This document shows, piece by piece, positions 23,445 to 45,100 of a stretch of DNA of 64,000 nt. The translations under genes were made by a program, and so were the position numbers. The first letter of the stretch is position 1; each line of letters begins with the position of its first letter. The DNA lies in contig CAIIXF020000007.1 in NCBI GenBank assembly GCA_903813345.2, positions 26,386,698-26,450,697 of the forward strand. The letters are read 5' to 3'. The stretch is from Owenia fusiformis (Eukaryota > Annelida > Polychaeta > Sabellida > Oweniidae). The notes under the pieces were generated by a model. The model searched no databases. It was not told the DNA's origin and was given only the letters and a program-made list of their open reading frames with translations.

Positions 23445-23479
23445 ATGGCGGACATGCGGAAATGTCATTTTAGAGATTG
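23445..23479 (+). CDS. Candidate orphan first coding exon
   Basis: ATGGCGGACATGCGGAAATG then TCATTTTAGAGATTG, followed by GTAAGT. It would encode MADMRKCHFRD plus a split codon. A palindromic CCCGGGACG precedes it. No downstream exon in phase is recognised; listed because start context and donor are both strong. Confidence 0.25.
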
Positions 23480-23890
23480 GTAAGTTTAACCTCATTTTAC
23501 TTGTATAAATGACCATTTAATACAATAATATTGTGTTTAATCGCTTGATGTTATGTGTTTTTATATTGTTGTCAAGTATCAGTTGCATGTTATCGCGGAA
23601 AAATGGTTTCGGTGGATCCAAAACTTGCATCAATGGAAAGAATAGTAAGGAGGTTAAACTCAATAATGGCCCCAAGAAAATTCTTAATAATAAATAACGC
23701 CGTTATTGAGTTTAACGACGTTGAACTACACGACTACTAGGTTATAATAGCCACGATGCTGAATTGCATTTATGCAAGGAACCTAAGGTTCCATACCCCG
23801 CATTCAAAATCAACTCAATCCCTTGTTGTTACTTTACGATGCTGAAATCATACAATTCCAGGCCTAAAGCCACTTTGTCGTTCACATAAC

Positions 23891-25070
23891 CACGGTGTTA
23901 TAGCATGACGGTTACGTCAAGGCGATTTGCAAAAATTTGCGGTAACGATAACAAAAAATGGCGGATGGGACAGCATGTCCTCTTTCTCGCCTGTAGGCAA
24001 GATTCACAGATAAGATTTCCCTTTCAACCAGACCATTCGGTGACGTCTGGATGGTTATAAAGACTGGGTCAAATCTGCCAGGTGGTTTACTAGAAGCTGA
24101 ATATAAGCTGTAAACTTTCCGAATGAGATATCAAAGTTCATAAGTTTTAGTCCATTCTCGTGTTTTCTCAGTATATGTGCCTCAGAGCCACTCAAACTAT
24201 TAACTGTAAGTAAACTATGTATGGACAAGCCATAAAATGACATCCAAAACAGGAACGTGGTGTATATTGTAAATAACTAGAAAATGGCAACTCCACGGAG
24301 TAGCAAATCCCAACAAACACTATATAAATCATCAATCTGTACAGTCACAATGTAATACTAGTATTACCATCTACTCTTACCTTCAATAAATATTTTGATT
24401 ATTTTAGTATCATGTAACCATACTTTCAAGATAACTCTGCTCTAGTCAGCCATTTGGTAACGTATTGTATTAGTTGTACATATACATATTTATGAAACCA
24501 ATGAAAGTCAAAAAGATAGCAATGAAGAGGCAAAAGAAGAATTAGCATCAAGTACTGATGAATATGACAAAATTAATAACAATGAACCGTTCGCGTAACC
24601 ATCCATCAATTTTTGCAAATTCAAAATACATTATTATGGCTTGAGTAGAACATATTAAGTGGTTTCCAATGCTCAGTTGGCTTTTTATGATCGTATGTAG
24701 GTTACATCTATATACCCCGAGGTCGTTAGCCAATGTAGACCATGCCCTAACGACAAAAATCAACAAATTACTAAATTCTGTGTTGTTTTGAATTTCAAAC
24801 TCAAACAGTCTTTCGCTTATTTCATGTTATCCCCGTTATCAATTTGCAAAGACTACGTTCAAAATATACATTACTAAATGCATCACCGAATGCGATGCTT
24901 ACATAAATCGTTCATCCTTTCATTGATACACAGTAGTAGAAAATAATGCACCAACCTTAGTTTTCTGTTCCATCGCGGCCATTTTATTGGATAAATCAGT
25001 GAACGTAGCCGTCCAACCTCGTTTTCAGAGGTTGCGTAACCGTCATGCTATAGCAGGGTGATAACAAGGC
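23891..25070. mobile_element. ~1.2-kb TIR element
   Basis: CACGGTGTTATAGCATGACG then GTTACG at the left is matched by CGTAAC then CGTCATGCTATAGCAGGGTG at the right. Just inside both ends is an AAAATGGCSG motif pointing inward. The middle has no recognised transposase, so the element is probably non-autonomous. Confidence 0.7.
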
Positions 25071-25185
25071 ATGCGAATCTAACAAGCCAAAATGAAGCAG
25101 GACGTTTAATTGAACGTTTGAACAGTAACAATTTTCTAAACAAGCATTTTAATTCAGCTGTTTAAACATTCAAAATTCATATCTA

Positions 25186-25307
25186 AAGATCAAGTGCTCC
25201 GATTCATCGGCCGGCGCCCGGCCGATTGAGTATTATGTTGAAAACTGAATACAGTTGTGAACATGATACTCAATACTCAAATACATACTCAAATGTGACC
25301 AAGGCAT
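25186..25307. mobile_element. Fold-back MITE, copy 2 (degraded right arm)
   Basis: The left arm has GATTCATCGGCCGGCGCCCG, GCCGATTGAGTATT; the right end has AAATGTGACCAAGGCAT as in copy 1, but the CG-rich part of the right arm is lost. Confidence 0.75.
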
Positions 25308-25397
25308 AAGTGGCGCTCTTGAATAATTATTTACTCTAAGTAATATAATATATAAACTCGGAATACCTGCAATTAATAATTCGACATGACACCGTTA

Positions 25398-25537
25398 ATG
25401 CCTTGATCACATGCTCCGATCCATCGGCCGGCGCCCGGCCGATTGAGTGTTTTGTTCAATATTGTATTCAATTTTGAACAGAATACTCAATCGGCCGGGC
25501 GCCGTAGTGAAAATCGGAGCAAATGTGACCAAGGCAT
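25398..25537. mobile_element. Fold-back MITE, copy 3
   Basis: ATGCCTTGATCACATG at the left and AAATGTGACCAAGGCAT at the right, with CGGCCGGCGCCCGGCCGATT and AATCGGCCGGGCGCCG inside. Same family as 22719-22861, only about 90 bp from copy 2. Confidence 0.88.
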
Positions 25538-25540
25538 AAA

Positions 25541-28340
25541 ACCAGTACAAAGTCTTGGACTTTAGAATGGACAAAAGGTATGCCTCTTCGGAAAATGAAA
25601 TTCCCAACTAAAATGTCACAAAATGTTCAAATAATTAGAATTTCAGAAAATTTCTAAACGCAGGCTTGCTACAAGCAGAATGCCTGAATTCATTCAACCA
25701 TATCCTTTTGTATCACCTCAGTATACTCATACCCATTCAAGCGAATGTTCTACAATTCGCGTTCGATTTCAATAACGTAATACCAACTATAAAATAATTA
25801 AGGATTTTAAAGGAAAATGTGCATATATTGTACTCTTATACTTCTTTTACCCATTGGTATTGAGACAGGACATTCAGATACAAATGGGTTAATTATAACA
25901 TTCTAGCTACGGAAAATCCAGTATCTACCCCCCCCCCCCCTCCATCACTCTATTCATGAACCCAGCTTACCTGTAATAGACACCACTATGAGCTCAAAGC
26001 GGGAGGGGGGTATTCTTATATTTCCCACTGAATTTTTTCCTTACAATAAAATGGAAATGTGCTATACAAATTGTACAGGGGATGTTGGCTTTCATATTTT
26101 TGTCATTCTAATAAGTTTTAGGTTTTGATAATAGGCCTATATTTTTTATACATTACATTACATTATTTGATTCTTGAGTCAGTGGTACATGCATGTACGT
26201 GACAATATTCATAAATAAGGCTATTCGTATTTTTACTTTCTAGTAATGGTCCGTTGTTCAAGTAAAATCGATTCAGCTTTATTTTTCTTTTATATAGTAT
26301 TATTTACGAGGTTTTACATGACACCCTTGGCCTTGGTGTATAAAGCATAAAGATAATTTTCAAGAAAAAGTAAAATAGGAGCAAAATCTTTTTTTCTTAT
26401 CTGTGTCATGACTGACGCGACGAAAAAAATATAATTTCATTTCACCCTAAACATGAGTTCTTTTAAAAATCGAAAGAAATATTTGTTTAGACCTTATTTT
26501 AGGAATTCAATTTGCACTGTTGCTCATAAATATGGAATATTAGATTTGGCAGATCATAATTCAAGTTTTGGAGTACGAGAACATTTATTTGGAGATGTTT
26601 CAGTAATTTATTTTCTAGGCAAATCATAAACCTACATTTCATCTACAAATTAACATTTTTACTGTTATTTAAACTAGGGGTACGCTAAGAATTTTTGCAT
26701 TTTCAAAACACCTCGATCCAAATCGTCATGTAAAACAGATCAAACAAGATAAACAACTGGTCATGAAGATTGAAGTGTCCTCTATCCCAGTATAGCACTA
26801 ATATGCTCTCCTTGTGTTCCAATCAGAGCATCAACACTATCACTCTGGTGATCTACTGGATTACGCTGGTTACCGAAACGGTTCGTTTTGGTAACAAAAT
26901 GTCGGAACGTCGAATTTCACACGTTGTAGGCAGAATTCCCACGACATTTTTTAACACAAACGTGTATCAGTATCTTATGTTTAAGAAAATGTACATATGA
27001 CGTGCGAACAAATAGTTCAGAAGACAACAGAATCGTCGATTTAATTCTTCACTTAAGTTACATGAACGGTTTTTCGAAAAACAGTTAAGATCTTCACTTT
27101 TAACCCAAAAACCTGTGCACAATGATCACAACGATTTAGATGCCTCTTTCAAATTACCAATATCATTATCATGAGGTCATAGGGTCGCCTGTTTTACCAG
27201 TCAGTTTTATACCCAGGGTTTTATATGCAAAACTGATGAGGCAATCAGGACAACAAGATGTTATAATTTTGTAGAAATTCCATCAAACAATTCATATCTC
27301 TAAAATATTCCATATTTAGGAGCAACAGTGTATGTGTGTATGTTAACCTATATTTTGTAAACATTTGTCACGTCTGGGCTATCATATACTGTTTATCTGC
27401 AAAAAGTCAATTAATCAGGCAAAAAACTAGTTTTACACTGCGTCATAAAAACTATGTATTCTTTCAAAATATCTTCAAATAAAACACCTATATAGGTTTG
27501 GGAATTGTATGTGTCAGGATTTGGTTCATGATTTGAACAAACTCTATAAATTGAATTCAAACATGATCATTAACATCTCACCAAGGTCCTTGTGACATTT
27601 TGAAGGTCAATGGAAAGTCAATATAAAATCGAAGGACTGTCACTTGTAGATGATTTTGAAATCGACATGCTATGAAGAAATCATAAGTTGAGACACATCT
27701 AACCCTGGCTGATCTTTATAGAATTTGGGAAATAAAGTTCAGAAAAGTTAACAACGTTTGGAATTCACGTTTTCACAACGGTCGTAAATTACGGCCGGTC
27801 GTAGCTTAAGTCATAAATAGGCCTGTGTCATTGTTCTTGTACAACCACCCACTGGTAAAAATTTCCGTCCCGGTTTCCGTCCCGGGGTTTCCGTACATCG
27901 TCGTAAATTCTGAACGTTGTAAATCCATGGCCATAAGCCCGGTACAACAACTTTGCTGTGCTGTTAGGTTTTATAGTTACCCTAGAATTATACAACAAAA
28001 AAGTCGATTTTTTCATCCTAAATCTATTGCAAATAAAATACTTGTCAAAAAGCGGCTCATTTTTTCGGGATGGCCGATATACAATATGTTCACATTAGAA
28101 AATAGACTACCTGCCTGTTCTATAGACTCACAGGCAGTTGGTAATAGTTTTATTCACATAAATGTACACACTAATTTTTTAGAACTATATTTATAACTCT
28201 ATTGAATGCCCATGCATAAATTAAATTTTTTAAAGAATGTCATTAAATAGACTTATGATATACAGCAGTATGCTCAAAACGCACAAGCACAATATTTAGA
28301 AATATCGGCTTGACAAATCATGGAAAGGCGTGTACATATA
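25541..28340. other. No gene recognised
   Basis: AT-rich intergenic DNA with a poly-C run near 25929-25942 and a short CCCGG-rich direct repeat (TTTCCGTCCCGG) near 27865-27890. The 123-codon plus-strand frame at 27825-28196 has no recognisable domain. Confidence 0.4.
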
Positions 28341-28344
28341 ATTC

Positions 28345-28490
28345 AGGCCCATAACCAGAGGGGGAGCTGGCAGAAGCTCCCCCCCCCAGCCAGAAATTAT
28401 TTCAAAATCATGCAGTTTTTCACCATTCTGAGAGTTTTAGCCAAAATTGTGAAAAGCTCCCCCCCTGGAAAAAAGCTGGCTATGGGAAAG
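28345..28490. mobile_element. Copy of the GGCCCGTAGCC fold-back family
   Basis: GGCCCATAACCAGAGGGGGA at the left, poly-C then CCAGCCAGAAATTATTTCAAA, TTTTCACCATTCTGAG, and AGCTGGCTATGGGAA at the right. Same arrangement as 37490-37710. Confidence 0.7.
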
Positions 28491-29407
28491 TATATGACTT
28501 AAATAAAATATAAATATTTAAATATTTATGTGTTTTGGAGTTGGCTCAGATCACTAGATATTCATACAGTTAAATCTATCTCGCAAGTGATATATAGATG
28601 GCACAAGTGCATAGGTGAGTTAATTTACACAGATCATATGATAAGGATGAAATGTCACTTGACTACAACTGGTGGGAATCAGTTTGTGAACTCATATGTA
28701 CTGCAGCTAAAGTAAGTAAAAACATGTATCAAATATATCGTGTATTGTAATATATTTCTTAGCTATAGGGACCCCTTCCGTATAAGAATATAGTATTAAA
28801 TTGAGATCGATTAAAACTAATGTTTCTGTAAAAATTATGTTGAAATCATGTAAACCCAATAATTGATATAACATATTGGGTTAAAGTAGTGATCAAGCGA
28901 CTCCAAACTGCACACAACTCAAATAAATATAAATGTATGTTTAGTCATCAACTGGTAATTGATATGACGAAAATGTTCCTTTCCAGGAAATTATTGAATT
29001 AATTTTAATATCATGCAACATCATAAACAAGCCAATTGGGGTTTAGAACAACGTACAATCTGTGTTTTCATTTCTAGTAAAATCACTTGAAAAGTACTCA
29101 AAGTGGTGAAAAACTGCATGAATTTAAACTTTTCATAATTGTATTGTATATCCATTGCCTCATCTATATGGCAGAGAATACATTGATGCTTTACATATTA
29201 TACTTAGGCCTATATAGAAGAATAGGATGATATGTTTGATAATATCATAAAAAGTTGGTGTTGACCTTTAAAAAAATGAAAGGACGAAGAAAGTTACATC
29301 ATATCATTCTGTTTTATTGCACATGAAATAACATCATAAGCATTGCATGAATAGCATGATACCGTCAATGTATGATGTATGAAGTTGCATTCTCAATAAA
29401 GTTAAGT
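28491..29407. other. Region downstream of secernin
   Basis: AT-rich and without an exon. TTTATT at about 29313-29318 (AATAAA on the minus strand), ~90 nt past the secernin stop, is the likely poly(A) signal. A fragment of the GGCCCGTAGCC family (GTGAAAAACTGCATGAATTT) is at about 29105-29125. Confidence 0.5.
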
Positions 29408-38145
<8,738 letters not shown>

Positions 38146-38379
38146 GTATTACCTACAATATAAACAAAATACAAATACAGGGTGTTAAAAAAACGCAACC
38201 TAAAGAAATCGCTATATCTTAGAAAATACTTATTCAATTATGCACGGACATCAAGTTTTTTCTGCAACTCTTAATGTATGTATATAAACAGTTATTAAAA
38301 AAGGAAGTGAAGTTTCGCAGAAGGTACTTGACATCCATGCAATTACAATTAGTAAATAACATTATGTTCAGGAAAAGAC

Positions 38380-38678
38380 CACTGGCGGATCTGGGGGGGG
38401 GGGCTGTCCACCCGCCCCTTGGGTGGGCCCAGAAAAAAGTACTTAAGGCCATGATTATTTAAGCTGAATGGCCAAAAAAAACTTAGGCCCCAAAAAGTAG
38501 GCCTTTTTTACCATTACTGGGCCTTGTAAGGCCTTTTTTTAATTTCAGGCCAAATTTTGAAGAAAATGGGCGTCAAAATTTCAAAATTTGGGCCCACTTT
38601 AGGGTTTTAGGGGCCCAAAATTTTTTATCTCTGATCTGAGATTTGCCCCCCCCCCCCCTTGTTGGTTCCCAGATCTAT
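38380..38678. mobile_element. GGCGGATCTGGGG element, copy 2
   Basis: CTGGCGGATCTGGGGGGGG at the left, GTTGGTTCCCAGATC at the right, with GGGCCTTGTAAGGCC and AGGGGCCCAAAA inside as in copy 1. The right terminal CGCC has been lost. Confidence 0.8.
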
Positions 38679-39063
38679 AATCTAGACTATGATCTAACAG
38701 TAAACTATAGTATGTATAGCTCCCGAAGTTGGTTAGTTGTAAAACAAGGTGTATTTATTGAGCTACTGATCGTCCTTCAAAAGAATCTGGCCGGGATCCT
38801 TGGGATATAGCATGGACTAAACGAGTTAAACCTTACCAAATTCAACTTTAGAAAAAGAGCGAAAACTATTTTCGAAGTGTGTGTGCTAACGTGAGTTCTA
38901 TAAAATACCAGAAATATTCTGAATAGTAATGTAAATTTTCATGTTTTCAAAAGAGTTCATTTCTTTCCAATTTGTTATAAAAACGTGTAGAATATGAAAA
39001 ACGTCGAGTTTATGTTTAAGAATGTATCATAAATAAACTAATGTTTGCCTACATAAAATCATT

Positions 39064-39073
39064 GCGCATGCGC
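39064..39073. promoter_or_regulatory. NRF-1-type palindrome upstream of citrate synthase
   Basis: GCGCATGCGC, the core of the NRF-1 consensus, lies 60 bp before the citrate synthase ATG. NRF-1 is known to control many nuclear genes for mitochondrial proteins, so site and gene class agree. Binding is not shown. Confidence 0.6.
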
Positions 39074-39132
39074 AAAAGTAATTGTCCTTGCATCGACTAC
39101 CGGCGTCAGAAATCGTGGGAAATTGCATAGTT

Positions 39133-42100
39133 ATGGCCTTGTTTCGCGTTATTAAACCTCAAGTACTTCAACAATTAAAGGTATGTATCTATATCTAAGC
39201 CGATTAATACATTTTAATGGAAAGAAATTTCTGAATCACAGACGAAATTAGTCTCTTCTTTGGGTGACAAAAAATCCTGAATTTTCGTTCCCTGCCTGAC
39301 TCATTTCACACGAATCGGAGTATAATTTATTTCACACCTCTGCCCGCAGGGAGCAGGTTAGCCCTATGAAATGATAGAGAAATAGTGACATTACAATATG
39401 TCACTGTCCATTCCCGAAATGATAGACTTTGAAGGAGTCTTTTATCGCATCCTACGACCCCTTTAGACGGTGAACACCGCCTCTAATGCGTTGGATTGTC
39501 GTAAGGACTTGCATTAGAGGCGGTGTTTATCCTTGTAAATTCATGCCAATATAAGTTTTTTTTGATTATTTTTGACGGTTCACTTTATTTTAATCTTCTG
39601 CTTAGAATCTCTGCGTCATTTACAGAGAAATATAAACAAAATGGATACATTGATGATTTATACAAAAAATTACCATAGCTTTGTGGTTGTAGAAGGTTGA
39701 ATTGTGCTAATTTTGTGGCAAAATCGCCGTTTGTCGCTACTGTTCACAAAATCTTTATGGCGGCTTCTATTCTCACGAGATTTGACGAGAGTAGCCATTG
39801 AATATTGCTGCCATCTATTTAACTATACAGAGTTTATATCATTCATTCGACCATCATGTATTCGATGGAAGAAATCAATGATCACTATTCGCATAACATA
39901 AAACCAAAGTTTGGATTTGATTTGAAGCCAGAACAATTACAAGACGTGATAACAAACATATTGAATCAAGAATCCACTATAGCAGTTTTACCAACTGGTT
40001 ATTGGAAAACATTACAACACGTGATCATCACATTACGTCACGTGATCATCACACTGATTTATGCAACGCATGCGCACTTGAAATTAGGTCAGCGAAAATG
40101 TCAAGAAGACCGGTCAGAAATGCAATTTCGTCTTATCTGCAACAATTACACATAATTACTGTAATAAAGCGAGTCATTTATGGGTTCATTTTGAAGATTT
40201 TTGGTCCCGCTATCCAGTGGTGAAAGAATTTTCAAGATTGAGGTAAGATCTTGGGAGAAAAGTCAAAAACATCAGATCCGGACTTTTCAGCATTTCTTAA
40301 ATTTGATAAATTTACATTGCACGTTATGCACCCCTGGGGCCAACACGATCCTCAGAGACCCAGAGGGTGAATGAATGCACCTACGACCCCTTTAGATTGT
40401 GGTCGTACGCCCGTATCATTTAGTATGTATCCAACAGACTGACTAGAAGTCAGTCTGTTATGATGTACTACTTTCCTGTGGAAATTGCAGTGAAATTTTT
40501 TGCACAAAATTATCAATTGGAGGAACCATTTCTTCAATAAAATAAACATTACAAAATTTCAAGTAAATAGTAAGGTACAATTAAATGCAATAAAAAGTAA
40601 CACAGCATATTGTCAAGTGGAAATAAAGCTAGTTGAAGTAACAAATGTGCAAATAATTTTACCCAATCGGCCATTTTGAATAGGACTTCCTTCATCTCGC
40701 CTTTTTAAAAGCTAGGCCTGTCATCAAATTCAAATGTCATTGTCAATGGTAACTTTGACAAGTCAAACTTTTCTCTCAGAAATATTGTTGACAATCGATT
40801 TCATGATGATGGTGATTCCAAAAAGAGTTGTTCTGCTTTCAATTCAGTTGAAAAACGAGTCGAAAATATGTTCAATATCCAAAGATATTTTGAAGAGGGG
40901 GAGAAACCCCAGGGTTCAAAGATGACATACGCTTATAATGTAAATCTGTATTGAGATGATATCGTCGCTGATTGGTTTAGCGAGTCGATCATTGATTGGT
41001 TTAAAACTAGGTCAATTTGAAAACTTTGAAAACCAAGATGGGGGGTAAGTACTTCCAGGAAAGGAGGTGCGCGAAGGAGGAAATCGTATGTCATCAATTG
41101 AATCGGGGGTTTTCCCTCCTCTTGATATTTTGGTAAAACACAATGCATACTGTGTTAATAGGTTAAATGTATGGCTATGTGGGCTACTGGTAGTATGTAA
41201 AAAATGTTTGTTGTTCACATGACAGGATCATTGACTGACATTTGTTCGCTATAAAGAGAGATTCATTAGAAAAAAACTAAGTTGTTCATCTATACAGGTT
41301 TTACTGTATTTATTGGTCACTGACAAGATTGCCAATGTCATATTTCCAATGCTAAAGACCATGGTGTTTTCTCATGAGATAATGATGGCAAAATTAGATC
41401 TTTAGTTTTTACAATTTGTGTGATTTTAGTTAAGATGTAATTCAGAAATATAGACCGAAGAGCAGGGGTATTATTGCCGACTACACCTCGCAGGGCTAGG
41501 CACAAACATTTTCTGTACCCCGAATGACAGAAGGGAGTGAGGGGTTCGAAAGCTTTTGTGCCTAGCCCTAAGGGATGTATTCAATGATATTACCCCTGCT
41601 CTGAGGTCTATATTACGATTTGAAAAACTCATCAAAATGTTTCGAATATTCATTATGGTTCGCCATTACTACGACCCTCAGTTAGACGTCACACATTACA
41701 CATATTACCAGGGGTATTCTTCGTGAATATACCCCGGGTAAAATGTTGAGCTTGTTTACAGTTTATAGAAGGTGTGAATACAGTCATGTTCGAATTATTA
41801 ATATTATTCATCATTATGGTAGGTCACACCTTTTCCATCTCTGTACTTTTGGGATGCAACTTTTGAGAGTGAGATGTTATGAGTATCATCAGATTGGTTA
41901 TCAATGACTTAGTAACATCACAGTGAATTTCAACAAACGAAGTACAAGTACCAGTTATTCTAAATGAGGAGTCAAATCATGTAATTCCTTCTTATAGTAC
42001 AAAGTTCAAAAACCAGTTCATATTTTTTATTAATTAAGAATTATACGGAAGTTGGTCTGAATGTTACATAATGCAATTTTTATTAATGTTATATTTGTTA

Positions 42101-45100
42101 TTAATGATTGGGATACAAATACTATATGTTGTAGTATGTGTATATAGTCAGATGGTAAACATCTGTACATGCTGAGTTCAATATCTACAATCTGCTTTAC
42201 ACAAACTGACAAACAATTGAATTCAAATGTTAAGGGCAAATATCTTGGATCATGTACATGTTTTTTTTGGAATATCCAGGGCACTCAAATTGCCAAATAA
42301 TGAATTGCTTTTTTGTATTAAAGATCATGATATGGATTGGATATCCTATAATTTTTTTCTATCATTTTTTCCAAGAGTTGATATTAATTTCTCATATGAC
42401 TAACAAAGATACAGCCATCTTTACCCCATGCAAGATATTGCCATCTTTCATCCTAAAAAGTCACACGTGCAAGATGAGATTTACTTGTGACATCACTGGT
42501 CTATAGACATCATCAACATGGCAACGGATACACCGTTGCTATGAGTATCCATGCCATTTCTACAAAACTAAGCTGTGACGTCATAACAATGGAGCTATGT
42601 TGCCACGTGTATCTATGTATTTTCTTCAATATTGTTATGACGTCATAACAATTGAAAGATGAAGTTCAATTAATTTCAAGCTATTTTTCACTAAGTTTTA
42701 TGATAAAATGGTGAAAATATGGCATAATACAGAGTCATATGAGAAAAACTTTCTTGTACTCGTACCTGTGCAAGATCGTCCATTCTTGACTCGCTTTGAT
42801 AATGTTTCTTTATCTCGTCTTCGACTCGATAAAGAAGAATTATCAAAGCTCATCAAGAATGGACGATCTTGCACAGGTACTCATATAAGAACCTCTATAT
42901 CTGATGAGTAAGAGGTTTTTACAAAGAGGTATCCTGCTTTGTCAACATTTGCGTATTCTTCTATGAAGTACTGTCACTTTCCTTACTGTAACTCTCATTA
43001 TTACACCCTGGGTATTACACTAATACTAGTTCCTAAATTGGTTGAATTCATGATGTCACATCAAGATATGTTTGAAATGCGGATCACACTAACATATTTT
43101 AGCAAAAGATCCCCAAACTATTGGCATTAAAAGTGGTACAGTATTTACTGCATTTTTGTATCAATGCTTTTCAGTTTATCCATTTTATATTTATTTTTGC
43201 AGTTTTTCTGAGGTCAAATACTTATGTACTTCTTTTATTTGTTGAAAATACATTATAGTTTTTCTCAGGTCAACTACATATTTCCCTCTTTTGTGTGTTA
43301 AAATAAATGTAAAAATTGTCAAATTGACTGATAGCTATACATATAAGGAGATATAAAATTTGAATGTAATATCAGTAAGTAAGAATGTCATTCTGATCTC
43401 TAGACAGAAGTTGTATGATAATGTCAACACCACAAGTGGTGCATATTGTTATAGTCTCGAACTTTCCTGTGGACATTGTTCAGTGGTTGGTGTTCATTGG
43501 TTGGTGATCAGTGGTTGAACCATTGGTGTTCAATGGTTGGTGTCTGAAACAAATGGCATTTTGCATGTTAATGCCTTGTTATGTTTTGTGTTTAGCCTAG
43601 GATTTAAAGTAACTCTAGGGAAGCTGGGAGTGTCTTCCCGCATTTTCAAATGTAGGCCTTATTCTGAGAATATTGTCCTTACTTGTTAAGTTTTTATTAA
43701 CAAGAATCCATTTTTATATATGGACTTTAGTTTTTCAAAAACCACCCATCCTTTCTATCAATTCGAACCTCTTAAACTAAACTTACTTCAAGAAGTTAGG
43801 TAGTTCACTAAAATTTAGTTTCTGATATTATATGCTTTTGAAAATTACAGAAGACAGGCAGTATTGAAGGGCAACAGTCACATGAGCCACATGGAATTGT
43901 ATTACCCATGTATCTTCTGTTCAATTGTGAATGCCTATTTTAATCCTCATATCTCTTTAAGTACCTGACCTTTAACCAAATCGGCCTTTAACATTATGAT
44001 CTTATTATGTATGTAGAGATAATAGTATGTTTAAGCTCTAGAATTTTTTGTTTGTTGTCTTACTGGTAACGTCTCTATGAATTCATAAAATATAGTAAAA
44101 TATGTCAGTGTAAACCATAGCAACAATTTGTTAGTAAATAAATTTCTTATGATTTGAGTTATTTGGACCAGAAGAAAGGACTGGTTCCTGTAAGGAGTTG
44201 TATAGCAACTACATATATATAATAATCACCCCTCCCAGTTTTCTGTTTCAGCAGAGTGCAGATGCAATAAGCTATACTTAGGGACCCAGCCTGAATATTT
44301 TTGTTTTTGAATATTGGAGAGTATTACGCGAGATTTTTTCATTTTCTTGTTGGAAAATATATTTATTTTATGATGTTGGGTGATATCTAGCGTTTGAGGC
44401 TTGCGAAAATAAGATATCCTCATCTTTATACCCCCCACCCTATAATTTCAGGGGGGTCAGAAGAAAATAAACTTTAATTCATAACTTTGGAAGTAAATGA
44501 GATACAAACTTAATTTTTTCACCATAATTTATAGAATAACATCAGTAATGCAGAAAAAAATATATCAAACGAAATTAAGCTTATTTGCATAATTTAACCC
44601 TTAAACCGCCATAAAAACTATTAAATAACGGAATGATAATAAACAACTTTTACTGTAATTGCCTTCATATGAAGTTATAACTTATGAAATAATTCCTAAA
44701 AATGCATCTATATATGTATAATAGATGTGCAAAATATTAAAAGTGTATCTTAGATAACGACTGTGAAAAATATTTCTCCCCTTACCCTAAAATTGAAGGG
44801 AGGGGGTCAGAAGAAAATAAACTTTAATTCATAACTTTGGAAGTATATAAGATACAAACTTAATTTTTTTCACCAAAATGTACAAAATAATATCAGTAAT
44901 GGAGAAAAAAATATTTTGAACAAAAATAAGCTAACTTGCATAATTTAACCCTTAAACCGCCATAAAAACTATTAAATGACAAAATGATAATATATGACAT
45001 TTACTGTAATTACCTTCATATGAAGTTATAACTGATGAAATAATTCCTAAAAATGCATCTATATATGTATAATAGATGTGAAAAATATTAAAAGTGCATC

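Larger units (their letters stand above)
38146..39132. promoter_or_regulatory. Divergent promoter region between secernin and citrate synthase
   Basis: The two coding starts face away from each other with about 1 kb between. The space holds an ACAGGGTG-type repeat end (38176), a GGCGGATCTGGGG element (38380-38678) and, close to citrate synthase, a GC-richer stretch with an NRF-1-like palindrome. Shared or bidirectional promoter use is an inference from geometry. Confidence 0.5.

Noticed and set aside
27825-28196. 123-codon plus-strand ORF
   Set aside because: Overlaps a direct repeat (TTTCCGTCCCGG) and an open frame on the other strand; no domain recognised.
42708-42911. 67-codon ORF over the 42.8-kb hairpin
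   Set aside because: The frame is explained by the palindrome; the strand symmetry argues for a structural rather than a coding signal.
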